DNA of 64,000 nucleotides from SYFY01 sp041752315 (lineage in GTDB: Bacteria > Pseudomonadota > Gammaproteobacteria > Pseudomonadales > Azotimanducaceae): positions 1 through 64,000 of the forward strand of contig JBGSHJ010000025.1 of assembly GCA_041752315.1 (NCBI GenBank), in the 5' to 3' direction. Made by a program: the position numbers and the translations under genes. Below are positions 1 to 8,218 of this stretch, in pieces (within the stretch, counting starts at the first letter, position 1; every line of letters begins with the position of its first letter). The notes under the pieces are model-generated. The model searched no databases, had not been told where the DNA came from, and saw nothing but the letters and a program-made list of their open reading frames with translations.

Positions 1-1
1 T

Positions 2-259
2 CGAACGGTGATGCTGCAGACGCTGGTCGTATCATCCGCGTGGTCCCATTTCCAGAATGGGGATCTGTTGGCCTACCAACTGGCGATTGAGCAGGCCATT
101 CGCAGGGAACTGGATACCGTGGACGTGGTAGTGCTGGCCCAGGCGTCGATGGCCCCGGTGGCAGACCTGTTCGCCGAAGTTGGCCAGAATGTCCTGTCGA
201 GTCCGTATCTGGGGGTACGCAGGGCGATCGAAGCGGCCAGAAGCCGGCTGGCCCGGTAG
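2..259 (+). CDS. Asp/Glu racemase family protein, C-terminal fragment
   Basis: The reading frame is open from the left edge of the window, so only the last 85 residues are present and the true start lies outside. The visible part has the C-terminal signature of the aspartate/glutamate/hydantoin racemase superfamily: a hydrophobic strand followed by an AQASM turn (where a catalytic Cys sits in many members; here it is Ser), then a short LSSPYLGVRRA segment leading into the final helix. Substrate cannot be judged from this fragment. It converges on the next gene, with a short hairpin-capable sequence between them (GGCCAG at 276, CTGGCC at 288). Confidence 0.6.
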   Translation, partial: RTVMLQTLVVSSAWSHFQNGDLLAYQLAIEQAIRRELDTVDVVVLAQASMAPVADLFAEVGQNVLSSPYLGVRRAIEAARSRLAR

Positions 260-315
260 ATTCATGAATTGACCAGGCCAGGATCCGCTGGCCGATCGAG
301 GTAGACGTGACTTCG

Positions 316-1251
316 TCACCCGATCTGCGGCCGCATCGTCGCAACAAGATCGAGATGCCGATCGTGATCACCTGCAAACCGCAACACCAGATGGGTCACC
401 CCGGCCGCAACAAACTCGTTCAGCCATGATGCCAGTCCCTCGGGAGCACCGGCATAACAGGCCTGCACACGACGCATCATCGCAACCGGTGCCGGAGTGT
501 AATAGCGTCCCAGATAGTCGTCGAGAATCTGTTCAGCGCGAGCCGCATCGGCATGCAGGGAGACCGTGCAGTACATGGCTCCGGTCACCGCATGGCTCCG
601 ATTTTCTGCCTGTGCACTGGTCTGAACCTGCGCCCAGCGTTCGCGCCATGTAACAGCGTCCGGTCCCAGCGGGAACCAGCCGTCAAAGTGTTTCCCGGTT
701 CGTTGCAGTCCCGGCAGTACGCTGGTGCCCATCCAGATGGGTGGGCCGCCTCGCCGGTACGGAGTGGGTCCGAGCACCTGGCCATCCAGTTGCCATCGGC
801 CATTCCATTGGACAGGTTCGCCCGACCACAATGCCCGACACAGTCTCAACCCTTCGAGCGTGCGGCCCAGTCTCGATTCAAACAGCACTCCGGCCGCGGT
901 GAATTCGGCACGGATGGCCGGTGTGTCTGCACCGATGCCGACACCCAGTATCAGGCGACCTTCACTGATCTGATCAAGTGTTGCGATCTGCTGGGCCAGA
1001 ACCACGGGATTGCGCAGCACAGGCAGCAGGATTGCCGTACCGATGCTGACCCCGGTGGTTCGTGCAGCTACCGCTGCCAGGATGGTCAACGGATCGTGGC
1101 GGGGTCGGGCCAGCAGTGAATCACCCACCCACAACGAGTCGAAACCCAGGGCCTGCGCGTGTTCCGCCAACCGCAGCAGCTCCCGCGTTTCGGGCTGACC
1201 ATTCATGACCTGTTCCCGGGTGGGCAGCAGGTAGCCTATGGAGATTGTCAT
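316..1251 (-). CDS. LLM-class flavin-dependent oxidoreductase
   Basis: A 311-residue luciferase-like monooxygenase, a TIM-barrel FMNH2 or F420-dependent enzyme family. Visible family features are the N-terminal strand (TISIGYLLP), the LAEHAQALGFDSLWVGD helix-strand, the GTAILLPVLRNPVVLAQQ segment and the GRLILGVGIG strand around residues 110-125. The start at 1251 is preferred because homology begins there; the frame stays open further upstream but that part looks non-coding. The physiological substrate is unknown. It is transcribed away from the arsenate-resistance pair and I see no sign that it belongs to it. Confidence 0.85.
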   Translation of the reverse strand: MTISIGYLLPTREQVMNGQPETRELLRLAEHAQALGFDSLWVGDSLLARPRHDPLTILAAVAARTTGVSIGTAILLPVLRNPVVLAQQIATLDQISEGRLILGVGIGADTPAIRAEFTAAGVLFESRLGRTLEGLRLCRALWSGEPVQWNGRWQLDGQVLGPTPYRRGGPPIWMGTSVLPGLQRTGKHFDGWFPLGPDAVTWRERWAQVQTSAQAENRSHAVTGAMYCTVSLHADAARAEQILDDYLGRYYTPAPVAMMRRVQACYAGAPEGLASWLNEFVAAGVTHLVLRFAGDHDRHLDLVATMRPQIG

Positions 1252-1464
1252 GTCGCGTAGTTCCGGAGTGTGTTCACGGGTTGATTTCCATGAACGGAGC
1301 TTATCGCTAATCTGCAGCCGGTGGGTACGCGTGGGCAAGGAGGGAGCTGCCGCGGCAGTGCCACTTCGGCGGCGACGTTGCCAGCAACACCACCGTCACG
1401 GAATTGTCATGCGGGCCATTTCCCATGTCGCGTGCCGGGTGTGACAACCAAGAGGTATTCCGCA

Positions 1465-2463
1465 GTGGTTCGGATCGGGATCAATGGTTTTGGCCGTATG
1501 GGACGACTCGCGTTGCGCGCCGGTTGGCAAAGGACACCGCTCGAGTTCGTGCAGATCAATGACATCGGCTGTGATGCACACGGTGCTGCACATCTGCTGG
1601 AGTTCGACTCGGTGCATGGTCGCTGGCCACATGGCTGCCGAAGTGAACCGGGCGCCGTGGTGGTGGATGACCATCCCATGCGTTATTCGATGCAGGCCGA
1701 ACTCGCTGCAGTGGACTGGTCGGGCTGTGACCTCGTGATCGAATCCACCGGCAGACATCACAAGCGTCCGGAAACCCTGCAAGGTTATTTTGCTCAGGGG
1801 GTGAAAAAGGTACTCGTTGCTGCGCCTGCCGACGGCGCGCTGAACATGGTCTTTGGTGTGAATGACCATTGGTACGATCCAGCAGTGCATCACCTGGTGA
1901 CGGCGGCGTCCTGCACCACGAATTGTCTGGCACCGGTGGTGAAGGTCATGCATGAAAACATCGGGATCGTGCACGGCAGCATGACAACGATTCACGACCT
2001 CACCAACACCCAGACGCTGGTGGATACCGGCCACAGGGACCTGCGCAGGGCCCGTGCGGCCGGGTTGTCGCTCATTCCCACCACGACCGGTTCGGCGCGC
2101 GCGATCACCCGCATCTTTCCTGAGCTGGAAGGAAGGTTGAATGGGCATGCCGTCAGAGTGCCGCTACTCAACGCATCGTTAACCGACTTTGTGTTCGAAG
2201 CCGCCAGGGCGGTGACGGCAGAGGAGGTCAACGGCTACTTCAAGGCCGCGGCAGCCGGTCCACTCCGCGGGATTCTGGGATTTGAAGAACGTCCGCTGGT
2301 GTCGGTCGACTATGTTAATGATCCACGCTCGGCCATTGTTGATGCCCTGTCGACCATGGTGGTGAACGGTACACAGGTGAAGATCTATGCGTGGTATGAC
2401 AACGAGTGGGGGTACGTCTGCCGGTTGATCGACATCGCACTCAAGCTTGCGCAGACACTTTGA
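1465..2463 (+). CDS. ArsJ-associated glyceraldehyde-3-phosphate dehydrogenase
   Basis: A 332-residue GAPDH with the N-terminal NAD-binding motif INGFGRMGRLALRA, the active-site SCTTNC with catalytic Cys150, and the C-terminal WYDNEWGY signature. Its partner gene is arsJ, 7 bp downstream. In that known pairing the enzyme uses arsenate in place of phosphate to make 1-arseno-3-phosphoglycerate, which ArsJ exports, so the cell loses arsenate as an organoarsenical. The start is a GTG at 1465, 9 bp after AGAGG; an in-frame GTG at 1441 is the alternative. The gene is more likely dedicated to detoxification than central glycolysis because of its neighbour. Confidence 0.88.
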   Translation: MVRIGINGFGRMGRLALRAGWQRTPLEFVQINDIGCDAHGAAHLLEFDSVHGRWPHGCRSEPGAVVVDDHPMRYSMQAELAAVDWSGCDLVIESTGRHHKRPETLQGYFAQGVKKVLVAAPADGALNMVFGVNDHWYDPAVHHLVTAASCTTNCLAPVVKVMHENIGIVHGSMTTIHDLTNTQTLVDTGHRDLRRARAAGLSLIPTTTGSARAITRIFPELEGRLNGHAVRVPLLNASLTDFVFEAARAVTAEEVNGYFKAAAAGPLRGILGFEERPLVSVDYVNDPRSAIVDALSTMVVNGTQVKIYAWYDNEWGYVCRLIDIALKLAQTL

Positions 2464-2470
2464 CTTGAGC

Positions 2471-3703
2471 ATGGACTCAAGGTTGCGAAGGTACCTGATG
2501 GTCACATCGGGTTACTGGGCATTCACGATCACCGATGGTGCGCTGCGCATGCTGGTGGTGCTGCACTTCCATCAGCTGGGTTATTCGCCGATCGAAGTGG
2601 CGATGCTGTTTCTGTTCTACGAGTTTTTTGGCATCGTCACCAATCTGACCGGTGGCTGGCTGGGTGCCCGCATCGGGTTGAACCGGACCATGCACATCGG
2701 CATGGCGATGCAGATCTTTGCCTTGTTGATGCTGACCGTGCCTTCCCAATGGCTCACCGTTGCGTTCGTCATGTTTGCACAGGCGCTGTCGGGCATTGCC
2801 AAGGACCTCAACAAGATGTCGGCCAAGGGCAGCGTCAGGCTGCTTGTGGGCGAAGGTGATGATTCACGTCTCCTGAAGTTTGTAGCGGCGTTGACAGGGT
2901 CGAAAAACGCGCTCAAGGGGGCTGGGTTTTTTGTCGGAGCAGCGTTGCTGGAACTGGCCGGATTCCAGGGGACCCTGTGGATTCTGGCCGCCGTGCTGAC
3001 CATCGTGTTCATTGGTTTGTTGATCCTGCTCGAAACCGGCCTCGGCAAGCGCAGCAACAGGCCAAAGTTCTCCGAGATGTTTTCGCGACAACGCGAAATC
3101 AACTGGCTGGCAGGCGCCCGGTTGTTCCTGTTTGGTGCGCGCGATGTCTGGTTTGTGGTGGGCCTGCCGGTATTCCTGCATACCGTACTCGGCTGGAGCT
3201 TCATGCAGGTCGGCGGTTTCCTCGCCACATGGATCATCGGTCATGGCGTCGTCCAGGGTTTTGCGCCGCTTTTGTTGCAGCCGCGAACCACCAGCCGCTC
3301 TCCGGGTGGTGCGGCTGCCCGGGGTTGGGGTGCAACCCTGTTGGTGGTCACCGTCGGCATTGCGTGGGCGCTCTCGCGCGAATCTGAGCCCCAGCTTGTG
3401 CTGGTCGGTGGCCTGCTGTTCTTTGGATTCGTTTTTGCCGTGAATTCGGCGCTGCACTCCTACCTTGTACTGGCCTACACCGATGCCAACGAAGTGTCGA
3501 TGAATGTCGGTTTTTATTACATGGCCAATGCAGCAGGCCGCCTGCTGGGTACGATCCTCTCTGGAGTGATTTACCAATCCGCCGGACTGGTCGGATGTCT
3601 GTGGGCCGCCGCGTTCATGGTGGGGATGGCACTGCTGCTCTCGCTGCCGTTACCTGAGGTCGACAGTCGTATTCGCATGGCCGGAACCGACGTGTCCGAC
3701 TGA
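2471..3703 (+). CDS. arsJ: ArsJ organoarsenical efflux MFS transporter
   Basis: A 410-residue major-facilitator protein with about 12 membrane spans. The family-specific N-terminus (YLMVTSGYWAFTITDGALRM) and the ALSGIAKDLNKMSAKGS loop near residues 110-125 match ArsJ, which extrudes 1-arseno-3-phosphoglycerate made by the upstream dehydrogenase. The ATG at 2471 follows the GAPDH stop by 7 bp, so the two are almost certainly cotranscribed and translationally coupled; only a weak ribosome-binding site (TTGAG) precedes it. No arsR, arsC or arsB lies beside the pair in this window, so regulation is not evident. Confidence 0.9.
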   Translation: MDSRLRRYLMVTSGYWAFTITDGALRMLVVLHFHQLGYSPIEVAMLFLFYEFFGIVTNLTGGWLGARIGLNRTMHIGMAMQIFALLMLTVPSQWLTVAFVMFAQALSGIAKDLNKMSAKGSVRLLVGEGDDSRLLKFVAALTGSKNALKGAGFFVGAALLELAGFQGTLWILAAVLTIVFIGLLILLETGLGKRSNRPKFSEMFSRQREINWLAGARLFLFGARDVWFVVGLPVFLHTVLGWSFMQVGGFLATWIIGHGVVQGFAPLLLQPRTTSRSPGGAAARGWGATLLVVTVGIAWALSRESEPQLVLVGGLLFFGFVFAVNSALHSYLVLAYTDANEVSMNVGFYYMANAAGRLLGTILSGVIYQSAGLVGCLWAAAFMVGMALLLSLPLPEVDSRIRMAGTDVSD

Positions 3704-3723
3704 AACTTTCAACCGGAAACCCC

Positions 3724-4326
3724 TCAATAGGTGTACTCCGGTGCCGGGCCAAACTCCCAGACCAGAACGGTGACACCCAACAATCCCACAAACGCGACCA
3801 GAGCCACACCGAATACTGCGCTGGCATAGAGAAATCCCCGATCCCTGGGGACCCGCATCATGGGCGATACCCCCAGATACAACAGATAGATGCACCAGCT
3901 TGCGATACCGACACCGAGCATGATGTCGAGCCACAACAGCGGATACAGACCCATGGGGCCGGCCAGGAAAAATGGCGTTGCGGTATAACTCACCAGACCG
4001 GTAGCCGCCGCATAGGACGCACGTTCACCATAGGTCGTGGACATCCACCAGACCATGTAGGCGAGAAACAGCACGGCACCGATCATCGCAAAGAAAAACA
4101 TGACGCACATGGGTAGTGCACTTTCGGCCGTCAGTCGCATGACGTCGCCGGCAATGGACCAGCCTTGCGTGGTCACACCGTAATACCAGCACGCGGCAGG
4201 CAGGATGGCGAGTGGGATGGTGTGCTTCGCCAGCACGTTCATCGTGGATGGTGCTGCGCCCGAGATCCTGTCCCACGTTGACCGTGGCGCGATCAGCAGG
4301 CGAAAGGCATTAACGAAGGTGATCAT
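3724..4326 (-). CDS. Yip1-domain membrane protein
   Basis: A 200-residue integral membrane protein with about five hydrophobic segments and the short hydrophilic N-terminus typical of bacterial YIP1 / DUF1282 proteins (FRLLIAPRSTWDRI). Bacterial Yip1 proteins have no settled function. Its start overlaps the 3' end of ccoS by 17 bp, placing it as the last gene of the cbb3 oxidase operon. This suggests, but does not prove, a role in oxidase assembly or membrane insertion. Confidence 0.75.
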   Translation of the reverse strand: MITFVNAFRLLIAPRSTWDRISGAAPSTMNVLAKHTIPLAILPAACWYYGVTTQGWSIAGDVMRLTAESALPMCVMFFFAMIGAVLFLAYMVWWMSTTYGERASYAAATGLVSYTATPFFLAGPMGLYPLLWLDIMLGVGIASWCIYLLYLGVSPMMRVPRDRGFLYASAVFGVALVAFVGLLGVTVLVWEFGPAPEYTY

Positions 4327-4528
4327 CGTTCTCCCCTGATTTCTGAATGTCTTCGTCGAGAGTGTCTTTTTCTAGAATGTCTTTCTCAAAAATGTCTTTC
4401 TCAAAAATATTTAGGGCATGGCGGTCGAGGTTGTTGAACTGACCCCGATGGCTGGCCCAGATGAATGCGAGCGCAGCCAGGCCGGTCAACGCCAAGGTGG
4501 ACGGAATCAGCCACAACATGAGTTCCAT
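4310..4528 (-). CDS. ccoS: cbb3 oxidase maturation protein CcoS
   Basis: A 72-residue single-span protein. It has the CcoS hallmarks: an N-terminal membrane helix, then the F-WA-x-x-x-GQFNNLDR motif at residues 23-36. CcoS is needed to insert haem and copper cofactors into the CcoN subunit. The start codon shares one base with the ccoI stop (TGATG), so translation is coupled. The C-terminal tail is unusual: residues after about 40 consist of a repeated five-residue unit of the form [F/L][E/D][K/E]D[I/T], encoded by the 15-bp tandem repeats at 4346-4405. Confidence 0.88.
   Translation of the reverse strand: MELMLWLIPSTLALTGLAALAFIWASHRGQFNNLDRHALNIFEKDIFEKDILEKDTLDEDIQKSGENDDHLR
4346..4405. 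repeat. Four tandem 15-bp repeats inside ccoS
   Basis: Four head-to-tail 15-bp units occupy 4346-4360, 4361-4375, 4376-4390 and 4391-4405. The last two are identical (AATGTCTTTCTCAAA on the plus strand) and the first two differ by several bases. The unit length is a multiple of three, so copy-number change would lengthen or shorten the CcoS tail by five residues without a frameshift. Confidence 0.9.
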
Positions 4529-6660
4529 CAGCCTCGAAGCTCCGTGTGAAGGCCTGTCAGCGGCATCTGCAGCAATCGGCTGGCGTTGAGCAGTACGATG
4601 ATGGAACTGGCTGACATGCCGATCGCCGCAGCCCAGGCCGGAGCAAAACCCGCCATCGCCATGGGGATGGCGATCAGGTTGTAGAGAACCGCCCAGCCGA
4701 GATTCTGGCGGATGATGCGACGGCAGGCCCGACCGGCATGCAGCAGATCGATGATGGCTCCCAACCGGCTGGTGAGGAGAATGGCGTCGGCGCGTGATTT
4801 GACAAGATCGGTGGTCTCGAGCGTGGCGACCGAGACGCAGGCTTCGGCCAGTGCCGGAAGGTCGTTGATACCGTCGCCGACATACAGGGTTCGACCAGGC
4901 GTGAAACCGGCCGGTTTGGCTTCGGGAGACACCGCAGACCGGTAGTCGATGCCCAGTGAGCCGGCGATCTGCCGGCAGGCAGGTTCGTCATCACCACTGA
5001 GCATGACCACCGAAATCCCGTCGTCCTTCAGATCGCGGATGGTTGTTGGTGCGTCCACTCGCAGAGGGTTGTCGAGCAGGAATCGTGCGGCGGGCCGATC
5101 GTCAATGGTCATGCAGATTTCCTTGAACGGTCCGTTGGCTGTTGCTGCCATGCCGCACAAGGCCGGGCTGCCGATCGTTACCTGTTGACCGTCGACACAA
5201 CCGCGGACACCTCCGCCCGGAATCAGTTCAACGCCCTGAGCAGTCAATCCGCCGCTCCGGCGGAACGCACGGGCGAGTGGATGTGACGCATGCTGCTCCA
5301 GTGCTCCGGCGATGCTGCACAAGCGTTCCGTCGACATGCGGTTCAGTGATTCGACTCCCGCCAGCCGAGGTTCTGGATCGGTCAGTGTTCCTGTCTTGTC
5401 GAAACAGATGGTGCTGATGTCGGGCAGTCGCTCGAGCGCCGCCGTGGATTTGAGCAGGATGCCGGCCTGGCGCAGTCGTGCCAGTGACGCATGCATGGCG
5501 GCGGGAACTGCCAGTGCCAGCGCACATGGACAGCTGACCACCAGGACCGCGAGACCTGCATTGACGGCCTGTGCAGGATCGACCAGGAGCCAGAAGGCGG
5601 TGGTCAGTACAGCCAGGGACAGGATGACTGGAATGAAGAGGGTCGCCACTCGATCGGTGATCGAGGACAACTCCAGTTTTTGCGTCAGTGCGAGTGCGGA
5701 AATGGCTTCGATGGCCGCTAGCCGTGTTGTATTCGGCCCTGCGGTCACCTGCATGAAAAATGCAGGGCCACGATTGAAGGTACCGGCGTTCAGGCGATCG
5801 CCGGTCTGCAGCCTTCGCCACTCGTTTTCGCCCGTGAAAGAGACCTCATCGAGCATGGCCTGGTCTCCCGTCAGGAAACCATCGGCGACCAGCTGTTCAC
5901 CTTCGTGTATCCACAGGACATCACCCGGGAGCACCTCTGCGGAAGGTACGGTATGGAGTGTACCGTTGACTTGTTTGCAGACCTGTTTCGGCAGACTGCC
6001 TTGCAGATCTTCGACAACACGCAGGCGATCGCGCAACCTCTGATCGAAGTAGCGTGCAACCAGCATGATGGTCGCAAACATGGTGACTGCATCGTAGTAC
6101 ACGTCGCCGACACCGCGCAGCGTGTTGACCAGACTCACGGCAAAGCCGATGGTGATCGCCAGTGCGATGGGGGTATCCATGCTGAGACCACGGCGGGCCT
6201 GAAGGGCATTGCGGTAAAACGGGACTGCACACCACGTTACCACCGGGATGGACAGTACCAGCGAGGCATAGGCAAGGATGCGGATCCACGCGGCCTCCAT
6301 GCCGGAAAAAACTCCTGCGTACAGCGCAAAGGAGCCCATCATCACCTGCATCATGAGCAGGGCTGATATGCCTGCGCGGCGCAGCAGGTCCTCCCCCTCC
6401 TTCGAACGTTCCAGCCCGGAGTCCACCAGGGCCGGTCGAAAACCTGCACGTTCGATCTGTCGTACCAGTGTCGACGGGTCCAGTGTGGATGAGTGTTCGA
6501 TGAACACCAGTCGGTGAATCGGATTGAATCGCAGCATGCCGATACCCTGCAGTTCCGACAGCGCCTTGCGTACCTTCGAGCTGCAGGCTGCGCAGTGCAT
6601 GTCCTGGACCGCGATGGTGGTCGAGATGAGTGGAACGGCTGGCAGGACGGCGGTGTTCAT
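4528..6660 (-). CDS. ccoI: cbb3-associated copper P-type ATPase CcoI
   Basis: A 710-residue P1B-type ATPase that supplies copper for the binuclear centre of CcoN. Seen in order: an N-terminal heavy-metal domain with Cys23 and Cys26 (MHCAAC), transmembrane helices, a TGE actuator motif near residue 276 (TGEN rather than the common TGES), the CPC metal-transport motif at 377-379, the phosphorylation motif DKTGT with Asp421, and GDGINDLPA near the end. The start at 6660 was chosen because it begins just before the metal-binding domain and forms an ATGA overlap with the upstream gene; the longer open frame has no family similarity. It is part of the ccoG-ccoS chain. Confidence 0.92.
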   Translation of the reverse strand: MNTAVLPAVPLISTTIAVQDMHCAACSSKVRKALSELQGIGMLRFNPIHRLVFIEHSSTLDPSTLVRQIERAGFRPALVDSGLERSKEGEDLLRRAGISALLMMQVMMGSFALYAGVFSGMEAAWIRILAYASLVLSIPVVTWCAVPFYRNALQARRGLSMDTPIALAITIGFAVSLVNTLRGVGDVYYDAVTMFATIMLVARYFDQRLRDRLRVVEDLQGSLPKQVCKQVNGTLHTVPSAEVLPGDVLWIHEGEQLVADGFLTGDQAMLDEVSFTGENEWRRLQTGDRLNAGTFNRGPAFFMQVTAGPNTTRLAAIEAISALALTQKLELSSITDRVATLFIPVILSLAVLTTAFWLLVDPAQAVNAGLAVLVVSCPCALALAVPAAMHASLARLRQAGILLKSTAALERLPDISTICFDKTGTLTDPEPRLAGVESLNRMSTERLCSIAGALEQHASHPLARAFRRSGGLTAQGVELIPGGGVRGCVDGQQVTIGSPALCGMAATANGPFKEICMTIDDRPAARFLLDNPLRVDAPTTIRDLKDDGISVVMLSGDDEPACRQIAGSLGIDYRSAVSPEAKPAGFTPGRTLYVGDGINDLPALAEACVSVATLETTDLVKSRADAILLTSRLGAIIDLLHAGRACRRIIRQNLGWAVLYNLIAIPMAMAGFAPAWAAAIGMSASSIIVLLNASRLLQMPLTGLHTELRG

Positions 6661-6800
6661 GGATTCGTTTTCGACAGCGGAGGAGCCGTCGTCTCGACCC
6701 ACGTGTCTGGATTCCGGGCTGCGATGATCCAGATCGTGATTCCAACCACGATGCTGAGCAGTGGAATGCCGATCACCAGTACCAGCATGCGACGGTTCAC
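6657..6800 (-). CDS. Mini FixH-like single-span protein
   Basis: A 47-residue protein tucked between ccoG and ccoI, where fixH (ccoH) usually lies. It starts with GTG at 6800 in a GTGA overlap with the ccoG stop, and its own stop overlaps the ccoI start as ATGA. It has a basic N-terminus, one membrane helix ending in GITIWIIAARNPDTWV, and a 15-residue tail. The helix and the following NPDTWV resemble the N-terminal anchor of FixH, but the roughly 100-residue periplasmic domain of ordinary FixH is absent. I call it a reduced FixH on position and anchor similarity; an unrelated small subunit is possible. Confidence 0.6.
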   Translation of the reverse strand: MNRRMLVLVIGIPLLSIVVGITIWIIAARNPDTWVETTAPPLSKTNP

Positions 6801-8218
6801 GACGGTTGACCCATCGGAGCCAGGAAACGGGTCTCTTCCGTGTTGCAGGCGCTGCCATCCTCCGTACACGCCCGGATGAGGACTGTGGTGTTGCCCACGG
6901 CGGCGTCTCCGGCAACCGAGAATGGAACGTTGGCAATCTCTCCAGCGCCCACCTCGATGATCGTTGGGACATCAAGACGCAGGTGGTCTGCGTTCACCAG
7001 TTGGAGCCGATAACGGGAGTCGTGCTGTGTCTTGTTGGCGATGACCAGTTGATAGTCGTTACGGACAGATCCATCGGCAAGTGGCTGGAACAGCGAGTCG
7101 CGAGGCCGAAGGATATCGATCTCGAGTGGGGTGCGTTTGACCAGTGCAACACCGAATGCAACGATCAGCACTGCACTGACGGTGGCGTAGGCGATGCTCC
7201 TGGCTCGGACAATACGCACCTTTCCACCATTCAACGCCCTGGCTGTGGTGTAGCGTATGAGGCCAGGCGGATAACCCATCTTGTCCATCACCTGGGCACA
7301 GGCATCCACACAGTGGGCGCAGCCGATGCATTCATATTGCAGGCCATTGCGGATGTCTATGCCGGTGGGACAGACCTTCACACACAACTGGCAATCGGTG
7401 CAATCACCGAGTGTGCTGCTGGATGTTCCCCGCTTTCGGGAACCGCGTGGGTCGCCACGTGCCGCGTCGTAGGAGACGATCAGGGTGTCCTGATCGATCA
7501 TGGCGGACTGGAAACGTGCGTAGGGACACATGTACAGACAAACCTGCTCACGCATCCAGCCGGCATTCACGTAGGTCGCCGCCGTGAAAAAGAGCACCCA
7601 GAACGCCGTGCCCAACGGCACGTTCGCAGATGCCAGGTCAGGTACCAGGTCCCGGACAGGCGTGAAGTACCCGACAAACGTCAAACCGGTTAAAAACGCC
7701 CAGAACAGCCACATGCCATGTTTGAAAGCGCGCTTCCAGGCTTTTTCCAGCGACCAGGGTGACTCCTCCAGGCGCATCCTCACGTGGCGCGGACCCTCAG
7801 CGACCTGTTCCATCCACATGAAGATGGAGGTCCACACGGTCTGTGGACAGGTATAACCACACCAGAGACGACCTACCATCGTGGTGACGGCAAAGAGGCC
7901 GAATGCGGCGATCATGAGGATCCACCCGAGCAGCCAGAAGTCCTGTGGCCAGATGGTCAGGCCAAGGAGATGAAACTGCCGGGCGGGCAGGTCGAACAGT
8001 ATGGCCTGCCGGTCACCCCACATGAGCCAGGGTGTGACAAAGTAGCCCACGAGCAGTGGCCAGCCGGTATAAAAGCGCAGTCGCTGAAAGAATCCGCCAA
8101 CGTATCGCGTGAAGATTTTCTCGCGACGCTGATAGAGATCGGACGGGCCAAAACCGATCAGGTTGACCGGTTCTTCCGGAACCTGTGGTCCGACTGGCGG
8201 TGCGGGTGCGCCATTCAT
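6797..8218 (-). CDS. ccoG: cbb3 oxidase accessory ferredoxin CcoG
   Basis: A 473-residue polyferredoxin of the CcoG (FixG/RdxA) family, a membrane-bound cupric reductase thought to feed Cu(I) into cbb3 oxidase assembly. It has several N-terminal membrane spans, a GRLWCGYTCPQTVWT motif, and two 4Fe-4S cysteine clusters near residues 270-305 (CTDCQLCVKVCP and CIGCAHCVDAC). These are followed by a membrane helix and a C-terminal Ig-like domain of about 120 residues. Its start overlaps the ccoP stop as ATGA, and its stop overlaps the mini FixH start. Confidence 0.93.
   Translation of the reverse strand: MNGAPAPPVGPQVPEEPVNLIGFGPSDLYQRREKIFTRYVGGFFQRLRFYTGWPLLVGYFVTPWLMWGDRQAILFDLPARQFHLLGLTIWPQDFWLLGWILMIAAFGLFAVTTMVGRLWCGYTCPQTVWTSIFMWMEQVAEGPRHVRMRLEESPWSLEKAWKRAFKHGMWLFWAFLTGLTFVGYFTPVRDLVPDLASANVPLGTAFWVLFFTAATYVNAGWMREQVCLYMCPYARFQSAMIDQDTLIVSYDAARGDPRGSRKRGTSSSTLGDCTDCQLCVKVCPTGIDIRNGLQYECIGCAHCVDACAQVMDKMGYPPGLIRYTTARALNGGKVRIVRARSIAYATVSAVLIVAFGVALVKRTPLEIDILRPRDSLFQPLADGSVRNDYQLVIANKTQHDSRYRLQLVNADHLRLDVPTIIEVGAGEIANVPFSVAGDAAVGNTTVLIRACTEDGSACNTEETRFLAPMGQPS

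Noticed and set aside
1347..1358. 12-bp palindrome CTGCCGCGGCAG before the ArsJ/GAPDH pair
   Set aside because: Short GC palindromes are frequent in this GC-rich sequence and there is no evidence that it is an ArsR site.
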